From positions 310,001 to 374,000 of the forward strand of contig JAUXUT010000149.1 in the NCBI GenBank assembly GCA_030680695.1: a DNA stretch of 64,000 bases, read 5' to 3'. The position numbers and the translations under genes are program-made. Source of the stretch: a bacterium. GTDB lineage: Bacteria > Patescibacteria > Paceibacteria > UBA9973 > UBA6065. The notes beneath the pieces are model-generated. The model was not told the origin of the DNA. It made no database searches and saw only the letters and a list, made by a program, of their open reading frames with translations. This document shows, in pieces, positions 40,767 to 49,697 of the stretch (positions within the stretch are counted from its first letter, which is position 1; each line of letters begins with the position of its first letter).

Positions 40767-42830
40767 TTATACGTCGATTGTCGCCTTGTGGGCATTCGAC
40801 TGGATGAAGGCCTTCCTCGACGGCACATCTGTACCCATAAGCATGTCGAATATCTTGTCGGCGTCCTGGGCGTCTTCGATGGTGACGCGTTTTAGCATGC
40901 GGCGAGCAGGATCCATGGTCGTTTCCCAGAGTTCGTCGGCGTTCATTTCTCCGAGACCCTTGTATCGTTGAACGTGGGTCTTGACGGTCTTCTTGCCCTT
41001 CCCTGCCGCTTCTTCTTCGGCTTCTTCTTGAGCCTCGGCTGCCTCGTCAATTGGCTCTTCGGATTCGAGAGGAATCTCGTCCTTGCCTAACACCTTGGTT
41101 TTCTCGTCCTCAGTGTAGAAATACATGACTTCCTTGCCGCGCTTGACCTTGTACAGTGGTGGCTGGGCGATGTAAATATATCCGCCGTCTATGATTGGCT
41201 TGAAGTATCGATAAAGCAGAGTAAGGATGAGGGTGCGGATGTGGGCGCCGTCGACGTCTGCGTCGGTCGCGATGATTACCTTGTGATATCGGAGTTTCGA
41301 GAGATCGAAAGTCTCACCTATCGCCGTGCCCATGGCGACGACGAGATTTTTAATCTGTTCAGATGCAAGCATACGATCGAGGCGAGCACGTTCAATGTTG
41401 AGAATCTTTCCTCGCAATGGAAGAACGGCCTGGGTTTTTCGGTTGCGTCCGGTTTTGGCGGTACCACCTGCAGAGTCTCCCTCTACGATGAAGACTTCGG
41501 ATTCAGATGCGTCGGACGATTCACAGTCGGCAAGCTTGCCTGGGAGCGTCATGCCTTCGAGTGCACCCTTGCGCAAGATCGAATCCTTGGCGGCCTTGGC
41601 GGCCTTGCGAGCCTTCATGGCGAGGATGGCCTTGTTGATCATGGCCTTGGCATCGTCTGGGTTTTCCTCGAGGAAAGCCTGGAAAGCCTCGCCGAAGACG
41701 GTCGCGACCGCACCTTGTGCCTCGACCGATCCGAGCTTGGCCTTGGTCTGGCCTTCGAACTGGATTTCGCGAAGCTTTACGGATATAACCGCGGTGAGAC
41801 CTTCGAGCACGTCATCGCCTGTGAATGTGTCGTCTTCCTTGCCGTTGCCGTTCTTTTTGGCGTACGAGTTGAGCGTCCTGGTAAGCGCGGTTTTGAAACC
41901 GGTAACATGAGTTCCGCCCTCGTTGTTATAGATGTTGTTTGCAAATGGCAGGATGCGAGAAGAAATGTCGTCTACATACTGGAGAGCGACTTCGACGGAT
42001 TCCACGCCTTCGGCCTTTTTCTCGATATAGAAAATGTTCTTGTGAACTGGCTTCTGGATCGAGTTTGTAAAGCGCACGAGGCTGATGAGACCACCTTCGA
42101 AATAGAAGCTTTCCGAAGGAACATCGAGTCCGAGTTCACGGAAATAGAAAACATCATCGGTATCAATCGAGCCTTTGTATTCGCGAGCGTCTATGACTGA
42201 TATGCGCAAGCCACGAACAAGATATGCCTGTTGGCGCATATGGTTGACGATGCGCTTGAAATCGAATACCTGTTGGCCGAATATCGCCGTGTCAGGCTGG
42301 AAAGTGATTATGGTTCCGTGATCTTTGGACGGGCCGATTTTTTTGACGGAAGCTTTTTTCTTGCCTTGAGAATATTCCTGAACGTATTTGCCGCCGTCGC
42401 GATGGACTTCGGCTTTGGTGTATATGGAAAGCGCGTTCACGACCGATGCGCCCACGCCGTGGAGACCGCCAGATACCTTGTATCCGGAATCTTCGCCACC
42501 GAACTTGCCTCCAGCATGGAGAACAGTCATGACGACTTCGAGCGCTGACTGTTTGGTCTTCGGATGGACGTCAACAGGGATACCGCGACCGTTGTCGGTC
42601 ACTCGCACAATCTCACCTGGCATGAAAGTTATCTCGATATCGTCAGCGTGGCCGCCCATGGCCTCGTCACGCGAGTTGTCGAAAATTTCGGTAATAAGGT
42701 GATGGAAGCCGTCGGGACCAGTGGTTCCGATGTACATTCCAGGGCGCTTGCGCACAGGTTCGAGACCTTCTAGAACTTGGATGGATTCTGCTCCATATGA
42801 ACCTTTTTTCACCTTCTCTTCCTTGGCCAT
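40767..42830 (-). CDS. gyrB: DNA gyrase subunit B
   Basis: ATPase subunit of gyrase, 687 residues. GHKL ATPase motifs 'TDNGRGIPVDVHPKTKQSAL' and 'GVGASVVNALS'; TOPRIM with 'FIVEGDSAGGTAKTGRNRKT' and 'ATDADVDGAHIRTLILTLLY'; C-terminal 'QRYKGLGEMNADELWETTMD'. Between TOPRIM blocks an acidic insertion ('EEPIDEAAEAQEEAEEEAAG') is present. ATG 42830 (MAKEEKVKKGSYGAESIQVL) is preferred over a frame extending to 42908. TATACT lies about 60 bases upstream, so this mRNA has a real leader. Confidence 0.97.
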   Translation of the reverse strand: MAKEEKVKKGSYGAESIQVLEGLEPVRKRPGMYIGTTGPDGFHHLITEIFDNSRDEAMGGHADDIEITFMPGEIVRVTDNGRGIPVDVHPKTKQSALEVVMTVLHAGGKFGGEDSGYKVSGGLHGVGASVVNALSIYTKAEVHRDGGKYVQEYSQGKKKASVKKIGPSKDHGTIITFQPDTAIFGQQVFDFKRIVNHMRQQAYLVRGLRISVIDAREYKGSIDTDDVFYFRELGLDVPSESFYFEGGLISLVRFTNSIQKPVHKNIFYIEKKAEGVESVEVALQYVDDISSRILPFANNIYNNEGGTHVTGFKTALTRTLNSYAKKNGNGKEDDTFTGDDVLEGLTAVISVKLREIQFEGQTKAKLGSVEAQGAVATVFGEAFQAFLEENPDDAKAMINKAILAMKARKAAKAAKDSILRKGALEGMTLPGKLADCESSDASESEVFIVEGDSAGGTAKTGRNRKTQAVLPLRGKILNIERARLDRMLASEQIKNLVVAMGTAIGETFDLSKLRYHKVIIATDADVDGAHIRTLILTLLYRYFKPIIDGGYIYIAQPPLYKVKRGKEVMYFYTEDEKTKVLGKDEIPLESEEPIDEAAEAQEEAEEEAAGKGKKTVKTHVQRYKGLGEMNADELWETTMDPARRMLKRVTIEDAQDADKIFDMLMGTDVPSRKAFIQSNAHKATIDV

Positions 42831-42940
42831 TCGTTTGGGTATTTCTAATAAATAAAACGCTTTGTTGAGCCTTTTCTGATACAAACAGTATAGCATTTTT
42901 GAGGCCAAAAATCCTCTTGACGCAAGTCGAAATCGCGTGT

Positions 42941-44083
42941 CTACCTGACGACCGCGCCAAGCTCTGCCTTGGTCTTATCCTGGATCTTGTCGTGTATGAC
43001 GTTCACCTCCTCGTTGGTGAGGGTCTTTTCCAACGATCGATATGTGATACGGAACGTGTGGCTTATTTTACCCTCGCCGAACTTCTTGGGATTCTCGAAA
43101 GAATCGATGAGCTTGAGCTCTTCGATGAGGTTGCCGGCGCAATCGCGGGCGATTTCGTAATAATTATTGAGGCTTGTCGCCTTGTCCACGACGAAGGAAA
43201 TATCGCGCACGACTGGCGGGTATTTTGAAACTTCCTTGAACCTGCTATCGAGGTCTTTGAACTGGCTCGTGATGCGCGGATCCTCGGACCAAAGTATGCG
43301 TATGTCAGGAATGGCCATCTTGACCATAGCAAGGCGGTCGCCGAAGCCGAAAGCCCATCCGTTGTATACCTCGGGGTCGATGCCGAAATTCTTGAGTACC
43401 TGCGGATGAACGAGACCTGCGCCGTTCACTTCCATCCAGTCACCGTTGAACATGATGTCCATCTCGACCGACGGGTCCGTAAATGGGAACGAGTCCACAA
43501 GGAACTTATGTTCGATGGTGTCACCGAAAATGGACTTGGCCATATCTTTTTGTACCTCCTCGAGGTCGGCGAGAGTAATTACCTTCTTGTCCTTCTTACA
43601 GATATACAAGGCGTCAATTTGATGGAAAGCCGGGAAGTGGTGGCGGTCTATCTCGTCTTTACGGAATACGATACCTGGCGAGAGCGCCATAACCTCCCCT
43701 TCTTTCTCCAAACGCTCCAGTACGTCCTTGTCGCGCAGATAGAACGACCACATGACGGTCATCTGGGTGCGCAACACATGTGTATCGTCCACGTAATAGG
43801 TATCGTTCTCGCGGCGGCTCGGGTGGTCCTTCGGCGTGTTGAGTAAATCGAAGTTTTGATCGACCGTCACAATGCGCGGGAATTCGACGATATCAAAGTC
43901 CTTAAAACGAGGAAGTGCCAGAACCTGATCAAACAGAATCTTGACCGGTGAATTAGGCTTTTTGGTGAGGTCAGGCAGGGCCAGGAGGCGCTTTAAACGC
44001 TCTGCTTTGACGTCCGTGCGTCCTTGTAGACCTGCAATGAGCTCGGCTTCCTTGGGGTCATTTATAACTATATGGTGGCGCAT
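42941..44083 (-). CDS. pheS: Single-chain mitochondrial-type phenylalanyl-tRNA synthetase
   Basis: Charges tRNA-Phe. 380 residues: class II catalytic core at about 50-275 and, fused to it, a C-terminal ferredoxin-fold anticodon-binding (FDX-ACB) domain at about 285-380 ('YPPVVRDISFVVDK', 'DSFENPKKFGEGKISHTFRI', 'RSLEKTLTNEEVNVIHDKIQ'). In normal bacteria FDX-ACB belongs to PheT. The core has 'QNFDLLNTPKDHPSRRENDT', 'HVLRTQMTVMWSF', motif 2 'FHQIDALYICKKDK' and motif 3 'GFGDRLAMVKMAIPDIRILW', closest in pattern to mitochondrial FARS2. No N-terminal coiled coil is present. No pheT lies next to it. Confidence 0.9.
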   Translation of the reverse strand: MRHHIVINDPKEAELIAGLQGRTDVKAERLKRLLALPDLTKKPNSPVKILFDQVLALPRFKDFDIVEFPRIVTVDQNFDLLNTPKDHPSRRENDTYYVDDTHVLRTQMTVMWSFYLRDKDVLERLEKEGEVMALSPGIVFRKDEIDRHHFPAFHQIDALYICKKDKKVITLADLEEVQKDMAKSIFGDTIEHKFLVDSFPFTDPSVEMDIMFNGDWMEVNGAGLVHPQVLKNFGIDPEVYNGWAFGFGDRLAMVKMAIPDIRILWSEDPRITSQFKDLDSRFKEVSKYPPVVRDISFVVDKATSLNNYYEIARDCAGNLIEELKLIDSFENPKKFGEGKISHTFRITYRSLEKTLTNEEVNVIHDKIQDKTKAELGAVVR

Positions 44084-44219
44084 ATGACGTAATGGGTGAA
44101 TGCCAAATACTGTAGCAGAATATTGAATCCTTCACCACTTAAATATCATGGATTAATGCCCTGTAAGCGATACACGAAGTCCACGGCACTAGATAAGAGG
44201 AGTTTATTAGCTAATCTCT

Positions 44220-44594
44220 ATGTCTATGAGAAACTCATTGAGGCTCAAGGCTGTGGCTGTGTCACTCGCATTCTGTGCGGCTGTCGCATTCTCAGTATCT
44301 TCGATATCCGCCTATTCTGGCGGTCCGAACGTGTTCACAGGCCCAGACCTTACAATTGGATCGACGGGAACCTATGTAGCCGAGCTACAAGGCCTTCTCA
44401 CCGAGCTTGGTTATCTTTCTGTGCCTACCGGTGTGCCATTTGGATACTTCGGATCACTGACTCAAGGCGCACTCGGCCGGTATCAGGCTGCGCTCGGCGT
44501 GTCGCCAACGGCTGGATACTTTGGACCGCTCACCAAGTCGGCTATGTCCAACGCATTCTCGTCCCGTGGTTGGGTCACGCTCCTATATCGATAA
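44220..44594 (+). CDS. Secreted peptidoglycan-binding protein, 124 aa
   Basis: A signal peptide ('LKAVAVSLAFCAAVAFSVSS') is followed by a single PG_binding_1-type domain: 'LTIGSTGTYVAELQGLLTEL', 'GYFGSLTQGALGRYQAALGV', 'GYFGPLTKSAMSNAF'. Closely related in sequence to the domain of the protein at 12855-13511, but without its linker and tail. Probably a cell-wall-attached structural or accessory protein. ATG 44226 is an alternative start. A terminator follows. Confidence 0.8.
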   Translation: MSMRNSLRLKAVAVSLAFCAAVAFSVSSISAYSGGPNVFTGPDLTIGSTGTYVAELQGLLTELGYLSVPTGVPFGYFGSLTQGALGRYQAALGVSPTAGYFGPLTKSAMSNAFSSRGWVTLLYR

Positions 44595-44623
44595 AACTGA
44601 CGAAAAACGTAAATCGAGTAGAG

Positions 44624-44648
44624 AAAAATCCCCGTCATGGGGATTTTC
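44624..44648 (+). terminator. Rho-independent terminator
   Basis: AAAATCCCC-gtcat-GGGGATTTT, after the peptidoglycan-binding gene and before the 3' end of tRNA-Thr. Confidence 0.75.
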
Positions 44649-44656
44649 CGTATCTG

Positions 44657-44729
44657 AGCCACCCCCCGGGCTTGAACCGGGCACCTACTGTTTACAAAAC
44701 AGTTGCTCTACCAGATGAGCTAGGGTGGC
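44657..44729 (-). tRNA. tRNA-Thr (TGT)
   Basis: A 73-base cloverleaf on the minus strand: acceptor GCCACCC/GGGTGGC, D arm TAGCTCATCTGGTAGAGCA, anticodon loop TTTGTAA (anticodon TGT), T arm CCGGG... with GGTTCAAGCC, discriminator T. CCA not encoded. It decodes ACA, so it is not the tRNA expected to pair best with the ACC specifier of the thrS T-box. Confidence 0.93.
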
Positions 44730-44746
44730 CTATAATTTATCCTTTT

Positions 44747-45193
44747 CTATTCTACCTTTGTTTCCTGTTCTTGTGTCCCATCCTCGCGCGGTCTCGGAGC
44801 CTCATCGGTAGTCTCGCCTTCCGCACCATCCTTCGCCTCCTTAATCTGTTTAACGTAGAACGATGGAGCGCCAGCCTTGGACAAGTCTTCCTTCCTCTGT
44901 GAGGCCTTCTCGACAAGAGAAGATGATACTTCGTATGTCTTGTCAGAGAGGCGCACAAAGAGACGTCCTATGAACACAAAGAGGCTGTGCATAAAGAGAG
45001 ACAACGTTCGCCTGTTGAAATGAGCGATGAGACCATTGGTCTGAGCCTGGAGATCTTCGAGTATGGGATCGGTCCGGTCCTCTACCTTGTGCAAAGGCGT
45101 AAGCACACCTCGGCGCGACTCCAAATAATGCACAACGTAAAGGGCGATTATGACCGCAAGAGCACCACCCATTAGAGAGAGCTCGACGACCAT
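44747..45193 (-). CDS. Single-pass membrane protein, 148 aa
   Basis: Hypothetical. An N-terminal helix ('SLMGGALAVIIALYVVHYLE') and a second hydrophobic stretch ('LSLFMHSLFVFIGRLFV') flank a polar segment; the C-terminus is a charged, probably disordered tail. It begins 12 bases after the tsf stop and is probably co-transcribed with rpsB-tsf. Confidence 0.6.
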   Translation of the reverse strand: MVVELSLMGGALAVIIALYVVHYLESRRGVLTPLHKVEDRTDPILEDLQAQTNGLIAHFNRRTLSLFMHSLFVFIGRLFVRLSDKTYEVSSSLVEKASQRKEDLSKAGAPSFYVKQIKEAKDGAEGETTDEAPRPREDGTQEQETKVE

Positions 45194-45205
45194 GGCTTTA
45201 TTAGA

Positions 45206-45793
45206 TTATTTCTCGAGCAGACCGTAGCGAACGAAGCGGACAAGCTCCGTTTTCTCGCCGAATTTCTGGACGGCCTGCGAGATGAGGCCTTCGATAGTGA
45301 GCTCTGGGTTCTTTACGAACGGCTGGTTCATAAGAACACGATCCGCAAAGTATGCATCAAGCTTGCCTTCGAGGATCTTGGCTTTCATGTCCTCATGCTT
45401 GCCCTCGACCTCCTTTTCAAATACAGATGCGGCAAGCGCCTTGTCCTCAGGGGTGATGTCGTCCTTCTTGAGAAATTCTGGCCTCATCGCCGCGATGTGC
45501 ATAGCGATGTCGTGTGCGAGCTTCTTGAACTCATCGTTCTTTGCGACGAAATCAGTTTCGCAGGCGAGTTCGACCATGACGCCTGATGTGCCTGTTGAGT
45601 GAATGTATGACTGGATAGTTCCTGAAGCAAGAGTTCGGTCACCTTTCTTGGCTGCGGCTTCAGCTCCCTTCTTCTTGAGGATGATAAGAGCCTTATCCTT
45701 GTCGCCACCAGCCTCCTCGAGTGCCTTTTTACACTGCATGACCGATACGCCAGTCGTGTCTCGAAGCTCCTTAATGAGGTCGGTGGTTACCAT
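45206..45793 (-). CDS. tsf: Translation elongation factor EF-Ts
   Basis: Nucleotide exchange factor for EF-Tu. 195 residues, the short type: UBA-like N-terminus 'LIKELRDTTGVSVMQCKKAL', the conserved core 'ELACETDFVAKNDEFKKLAH' (about 75-94), 'IAMHIAAMRPEFL' and 'LMNQPFVKNPELTIEGLISQ'. Start at ATG 45793, 21 bases after rpsB. Confidence 0.97.
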   Translation of the reverse strand: MVTTDLIKELRDTTGVSVMQCKKALEEAGGDKDKALIILKKKGAEAAAKKGDRTLASGTIQSYIHSTGTSGVMVELACETDFVAKNDEFKKLAHDIAMHIAAMRPEFLKKDDITPEDKALAASVFEKEVEGKHEDMKAKILEGKLDAYFADRVLMNQPFVKNPELTIEGLISQAVQKFGEKTELVRFVRYGLLEK

Positions 45794-45814
45794 TGGTTTT
45801 ATTATATTGAACAA

Positions 45815-46528
45815 TTAAGCCTTTGCCTCTGTCTTGACGACTTTCGCCTCTGAATATGCGCGAGCAAGCTCGTCTAGGAAGAAAGCCACGGACTGTGCCG
45901 ACGCGTCGTTTGCTGGGATGGCGAAATCAACGAGTGAAAGGTTGCAGTCGGTAGACGCGATAGCGACAACAGGGATGCCCGACTGGCGAGCTTCCTCAAC
46001 GGCGATTTCCTCCTTCTTAGGATCCACAACAATGAGGACCCCTGGCTTCTCTTTCATGGCAACGATGCCGCCGAAGAGAGTATCAAGCTTGGCAATCTCT
46101 CGATCAATAAGGAGTCGCTCCTTTTTAGTGTACTTGGCGAGGTCTCCCTTCTCTCGCTCCTTGAGGCGGTTCTCGAAGATTTCAATGCGCTTGCGAATCT
46201 GGCCAAAGTTAGTGAAGGTTCCTCCGATCCATCGTCCGCCGACGACTGGCTGACCTGCCTTACCTGCAGCGGCCTTAACTGCGGCGATAGCCTCGCTCTT
46301 CCCAGCGACGAAAAGGGCCTGCTTGCCTGATGCGGCGACCGATGCGACAAAGGCCTTGGCCTTTTCGAGAGCGTCATGAGTTTTCTCAAGATCGATAATC
46401 TCGATCTTATTCTTGATACCGAATACGAAATTCTTAGTCGAAGGATGGCGGCGCGACTTAGAGAGGCCAAAATGGGCCCCTACCTTGAACATTGCGTCTA
46501 CCATCGAAGTTTTGTCTTTGATTGCCAT
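45815..46528 (-). CDS. rpsB: Ribosomal protein uS2
   Basis: Small-subunit protein, 237 residues. Blocks: 'FKVGAHFGLSKSRRHPSTKN', 'FVFGIKNKIEIIDLEKT', 'GRWIGGTFTNFGQIRKRIE' and 'GIPVVAIASTDCNLSLVDFA'. First gene of the rpsB-tsf unit. Confidence 0.97.
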   Translation of the reverse strand: MAIKDKTSMVDAMFKVGAHFGLSKSRRHPSTKNFVFGIKNKIEIIDLEKTHDALEKAKAFVASVAASGKQALFVAGKSEAIAAVKAAAGKAGQPVVGGRWIGGTFTNFGQIRKRIEIFENRLKEREKGDLAKYTKKERLLIDREIAKLDTLFGGIVAMKEKPGVLIVVDPKKEEIAVEEARQSGIPVVAIASTDCNLSLVDFAIPANDASAQSVAFFLDELARAYSEAKVVKTEAKA

Positions 46529-46580
46529 AAATAGTGTTTGGAAAGCTTATCAAATAAGGCCTAAAAAGGCAAGATTGGCC

Positions 46581-47564
46581 TTACTCGTCATCCTCTGCCC
46601 CGCCCTCGGCCACCTCACCAGTAAAGTTTGATACAGCCTCGATAAGGTCGGAGATTTTCTCGCCTGAAAGGATGGTTGGGATATTGTGCCAAGACTGCTT
46701 GATACGGTGATCGGTGATGCGGTCTTGTGGAAAGTTATAGGTGCGAATTTTCTCGGAACGATTCCCTGTGCCGAGCTGGCCTTTCTTGTCAGCGGCGAAT
46801 TTTGAAGCCTCTTCTGCATCTTTCCTCTCTTGTAACATGGCAGTGAGCATCATCATGGCCTTTTCACGGTTTTTGAGCTGGCTACGTTCAGCGGTTACGC
46901 GCACGGCGAGGCCCGTCGGCTTATGGAAGAGACGTACAGCCGTCTCGACCTTGTTCACGTTCTGGCCACCCTTGCCGCCCGCTCGCGAAAATTCAAGTTC
47001 GATATCGGCCGGGTTTATCTCGACGTTCGTGTGTTTGCGGATCGGCAAAATAGCGATGGCCACGGTCGAGGTATGAACGCGACCCATTTTTTCTGTTTCA
47101 GGAACACGTTGAACGCGATGAACGCCTGTCTCATAGCGGAGCTTTCGATACACATCGCGGCCGTGTATTTCCATAGACACTTCTTTGTATCCACCGACAG
47201 ATGCTCGGCTTTCATCAAGAAACGAAACCTGCCAGCCATTATTCTGTGCATATGCGCGGTACATGAGCGCGAGTTCCTCGGCAAATAATGCCGCCTCGTC
47301 GCCACCCGCACCGGCACGGATTTCCATAATGAGCTCGTTCGGGAATTCTTCTTCCATTTTATCCGCAGCTTCAATTGCTTCAATCTGACGAACGACGTCT
47401 TTCTTTTGTATGTCTATATTTTCAAGATCCGCGAGACCCATTTCAGCCATAGAGGTATCAGACGCCATAAGCGCCTTGAGTTCCGTTTCATCCTTCTCGA
47501 GCTTCTCGTACATATCAGCGAGATAGGATGTCTTGTGATTCTGCTTGTATTTGGCTAAGTCCAT
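46581..47564 (-). CDS. prfA: Peptide chain release factor 1
   Basis: Terminates translation at UAA/UAG. 327 residues with the GGQ motif in 'SRAGGKGGQNVNKVETAVRL' and the codon-recognition region 'GVHRVQRVPETEKMGRVHTS', where P-x-T (PET) marks RF1 rather than RF2. ATG 47564 is chosen; TATACT (47584-47579) ends 14 bases upstream, giving a leader of about 7 nt. UGA is also used as stop in this window, so an RF2 must exist elsewhere. Confidence 0.96.
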   Translation of the reverse strand: MDLAKYKQNHKTSYLADMYEKLEKDETELKALMASDTSMAEMGLADLENIDIQKKDVVRQIEAIEAADKMEEEFPNELIMEIRAGAGGDEAALFAEELALMYRAYAQNNGWQVSFLDESRASVGGYKEVSMEIHGRDVYRKLRYETGVHRVQRVPETEKMGRVHTSTVAIAILPIRKHTNVEINPADIELEFSRAGGKGGQNVNKVETAVRLFHKPTGLAVRVTAERSQLKNREKAMMMLTAMLQERKDAEEASKFAADKKGQLGTGNRSEKIRTYNFPQDRITDHRIKQSWHNIPTILSGEKISDLIEAVSNFTGEVAEGGAEDDE

Positions 47565-47586
47565 GATGATTGTTTGAAAGTATAGC

Positions 47587-47621
47587 AAAAAGAACCTGTT
47601 CCCGAGGAACAGGTTCTTTTT
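47587..47621 (-). terminator. Terminator of rpmE
   Basis: AAAAAGAACCTGTTCC-cga-GGAACAGGTTCTTTTT, a long perfect stem four bases past the rpmE stop, just upstream of the prfA promoter. Confidence 0.88.
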
Positions 47622-47624
47622 GCG

Positions 47625-47897
47625 TTAAGCCTTCTTGGCCTTATTTGCTGACGATGCTGCGCTGCGGGCCTTGAACTTCTCGACGCGTCCAGCGGTGTCG
47701 ATAACAGTCTCGTTTCCAGTATAGAACGGATGTGAGGCCGATGAGATTTCGACAGTGTATAGAGGATATTCCTTGCCGTCCTCCCATTTGTCGTTCTCTT
47801 TTGTGTCTACGGTAGAGCTTATCAAAAAGCGCACCTTAGACGAGTTGTCCTGGAAGATGACTGGGCGATAGTTCTTTGAATGTATGTCCTTTTTCAT
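47625..47897 (-). CDS. rpmE: Ribosomal protein bL31, zinc-free type B
   Basis: Large-subunit protein of 90 residues. 'MKKDIHSKNYRPVIFQDNSS', 'FLISSTVDTKE' and 'YPLYTVEISSASHPFYTGNE' followed by 'DTAGRVEKFKAR' match bL31 type B, the zinc-independent paralogue; the CxxC motifs are absent. TATAGT (47912-47907) ends nine bases before ATG 47897. Confidence 0.96.
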   Translation of the reverse strand: MKKDIHSKNYRPVIFQDNSSKVRFLISSTVDTKENDKWEDGKEYPLYTVEISSASHPFYTGNETVIDTAGRVEKFKARSAASSANKAKKA

Positions 47898-47936
47898 GAG
47901 GTTCAAACTATAGCGTACGAGTGTCCGAAAAGCAAG

Positions 47937-47960
47937 AAAGGGCGCACCATGGCGCCCTTT
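47937..47960 (-). terminator. Terminator of the KGG peptide gene
   Basis: AAAGGGCGC-accatg-GCGCCCTTT, twelve bases past the stop of the small gene ending at 47972. Confidence 0.65.
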
Positions 47961-47971
47961 CAGGGACTGTT

Positions 47972-48124
47972 CTAGCTCTGTCCGCCCTTGCGTCCTGCTT
48001 CGCGCGCCCTTTCACGGTCGTTCGCGAAGTTGCCCGGGTTATTGTTCTGGCCCTGGTTCTGGCCGCGCTGATCTCCGTCACGATCATCTGCCATATTGTC
48101 ACGATCGTTGTCGTTGTTAGCCAT
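47972..48124 (-). CDS. KGG-motif stress-type small protein, 50 aa
   Basis: Minus-strand ATG 48124 to TAG 47972. An Asn/Asp/Gln-rich N-terminus is followed by 'NFANDRERAREAGRKGGQS', one copy of the KGG repeat typical of small stress-induced proteins (GsiB-like / con-10-like). Intrinsically disordered in character; role in stress is inferred from the family. CACAAT (48137-48132) ends seven bases before the ATG. A terminator follows. Confidence 0.7.
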   Translation of the reverse strand: MANNDNDRDNMADDRDGDQRGQNQGQNNNPGNFANDRERAREAGRKGGQS

Positions 48125-48235
48125 ATATTTTATTGTGGTTTAGGTCTAAGCATTCCACAGGGGTGCGGTCATATCTGAGTGCCCTGCCTAGATAGTACGA
48201 GCGGCTTTGCGAAATCTTTCTGCCGCCAGGGCTCG

Positions 48236-49624
48236 CTAGCGACCGATTATGACGTTTATCATATTAGTTTGGATATTTGCTGCTTTTGCCATAACCTGAT
48301 CGCCGTAAAATACATTGGCTGGAACACGACCTGGTGTGCATTTGGTCCCTGAATAATAACGACAGGCAGCATCACGCTCATTTGTGTAACCCCCACCACT
48401 CGCACCGCGGTCTGAAAGAAGAATAGCGGTCGCCATAATTGCGTGTTTTGGATCCCAAGGATTAGCCTGATCCCCTCTTATCCCAAAAGCTTTGCCAACG
48501 CGATCCTTAATGAGTTCCCATGTGGACGGAATAAACTGAGTATAGCCCATGGCACCACCGAACCCGCGCCCTGAAAAGTACTTTGCTGACGGCGGACATG
48601 ACACGGGAGTAGATTTCCAGTCCTTATTGAGTCTTGTTGTTATAGAAATGAAAGGAACTGTGTCACGTGGTGCAAACATCACTCGCTCAAATGCCGTGCC
48701 CGAATTCATGCCTTTGCCGTCCCCTGTTACGCTATCAGTAACAAGACATCTTCCTATATTCTTTCCAAAATCGGTCTCTTGTTGAAAAATAGCAAGGATG
48801 AACGCTGACCTTACGCCAGTTACTTTTGATGCGGCCTCCGCCGCATCGTAAGCATCCCCGAAAGGTACACCATCTCCTGCAACGAGCTCGAAAAGTGTTG
48901 CTCGGATTCTTGATATCTCCGCCTGCTTTCCAGCAACGTATTGTTGATACGTTTTAAGTTCGCCGTTCTTTATGGCAAGGAGCTGGGCCTGCTCGACTTT
49001 TTTCTTGTTAACGAGATTCTGATCTGCTTCAAGTGCCTTTCTTGCATCAGCCTCCTTTACCTTGCGATCTTCAAGTGTGGCTTTTTCCCCTTCAGTCTGG
49101 CTTTTGTATTCCCTAACCTCGTCCACCAGTGTGTTGAGCGAGCCTTTCAGTGTCTGAAACGAATCTACTTCAATAAAAAAATCTGACATCGCGCCGCGCT
49201 TGAGCAATATTTCTGGGAGCGATATAGCGTCGCTCTGGTCCGTACGGCGGATGAGATTGGCTAGAGACGCATGACTCCTGTCGAGCTTGCCCTCCAACTC
49301 GTTCACGGTATTTGCCTTACTACCAATGTCTTTGGTGAGCCCCTCGATGGTCAGAGTACGTAAACGAATCTTAGCCTGAAGAGCCTTAATCTCGGCATCG
49401 ATGAGGGCGATAGCTTGTTCGATTGATGACTTCTGGCCTTGGATGCGGGTCACATCCTTGTTTAGGGCCTCTACCTCGGCCTGAAGACGCTTTTCTTCTT
49501 CACGAAGCTGGGCTTCATATGCGGCAGAAGACGACTGGGCGGTGGCCTGAAATGGCGCTGCAAAGCCCGACAGTATACCCAGGGCCGCCAAAAAAGCCAA
49601 AGTGAACGTCAAAGACTTCTTCAT
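48236..49624 (-). CDS. Exported coiled-coil lytic transglycosylase
   Basis: Peptidoglycan-cleaving enzyme, 462 residues. Signal peptide ('FTLAFLAALGILSGFAAPFQ'); EnvC/PcsB-like coiled coil at about 35-245; then a lysozyme-like SLT domain with the catalytic glutamate in 'SAFILAIFQQETDFGKNIG' (about 280-298) and the 'GAMGYTQFIPSTWE' block (about 365-378). 'NPWDPKHAIMATAILLSDRG' completes the family pattern. Cysteines may form disulfides. TATAAT (49638-49633) ends eight bases before ATG 49624. Coiled-coil arms of this type regulate activity through divisome contacts in other bacteria. Confidence 0.9.
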   Translation of the reverse strand: MKKSLTFTLAFLAALGILSGFAAPFQATAQSSSAAYEAQLREEEKRLQAEVEALNKDVTRIQGQKSSIEQAIALIDAEIKALQAKIRLRTLTIEGLTKDIGSKANTVNELEGKLDRSHASLANLIRRTDQSDAISLPEILLKRGAMSDFFIEVDSFQTLKGSLNTLVDEVREYKSQTEGEKATLEDRKVKEADARKALEADQNLVNKKKVEQAQLLAIKNGELKTYQQYVAGKQAEISRIRATLFELVAGDGVPFGDAYDAAEAASKVTGVRSAFILAIFQQETDFGKNIGRCLVTDSVTGDGKGMNSGTAFERVMFAPRDTVPFISITTRLNKDWKSTPVSCPPSAKYFSGRGFGGAMGYTQFIPSTWELIKDRVGKAFGIRGDQANPWDPKHAIMATAILLSDRGASGGGYTNERDAACRYYSGTKCTPGRVPANVFYGDQVMAKAANIQTNMINVIIGR

Positions 49625-49665
49625 AGGCAGCAATTATATCACGGACGGGTCTTTCCAGACGAAAG

Positions 49666-49692
49666 AAAAAGAGGTCTTGTGACCTCTTTTTC
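49666..49692 (-). terminator. Terminator of rplY
   Basis: AAAAAGAGGTC-ttgt-GACCTCTTTTT, directly after the rplY stop and upstream of the transglycosylase promoter. Confidence 0.8.
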
Positions 49693-49697
49693 TGGAG

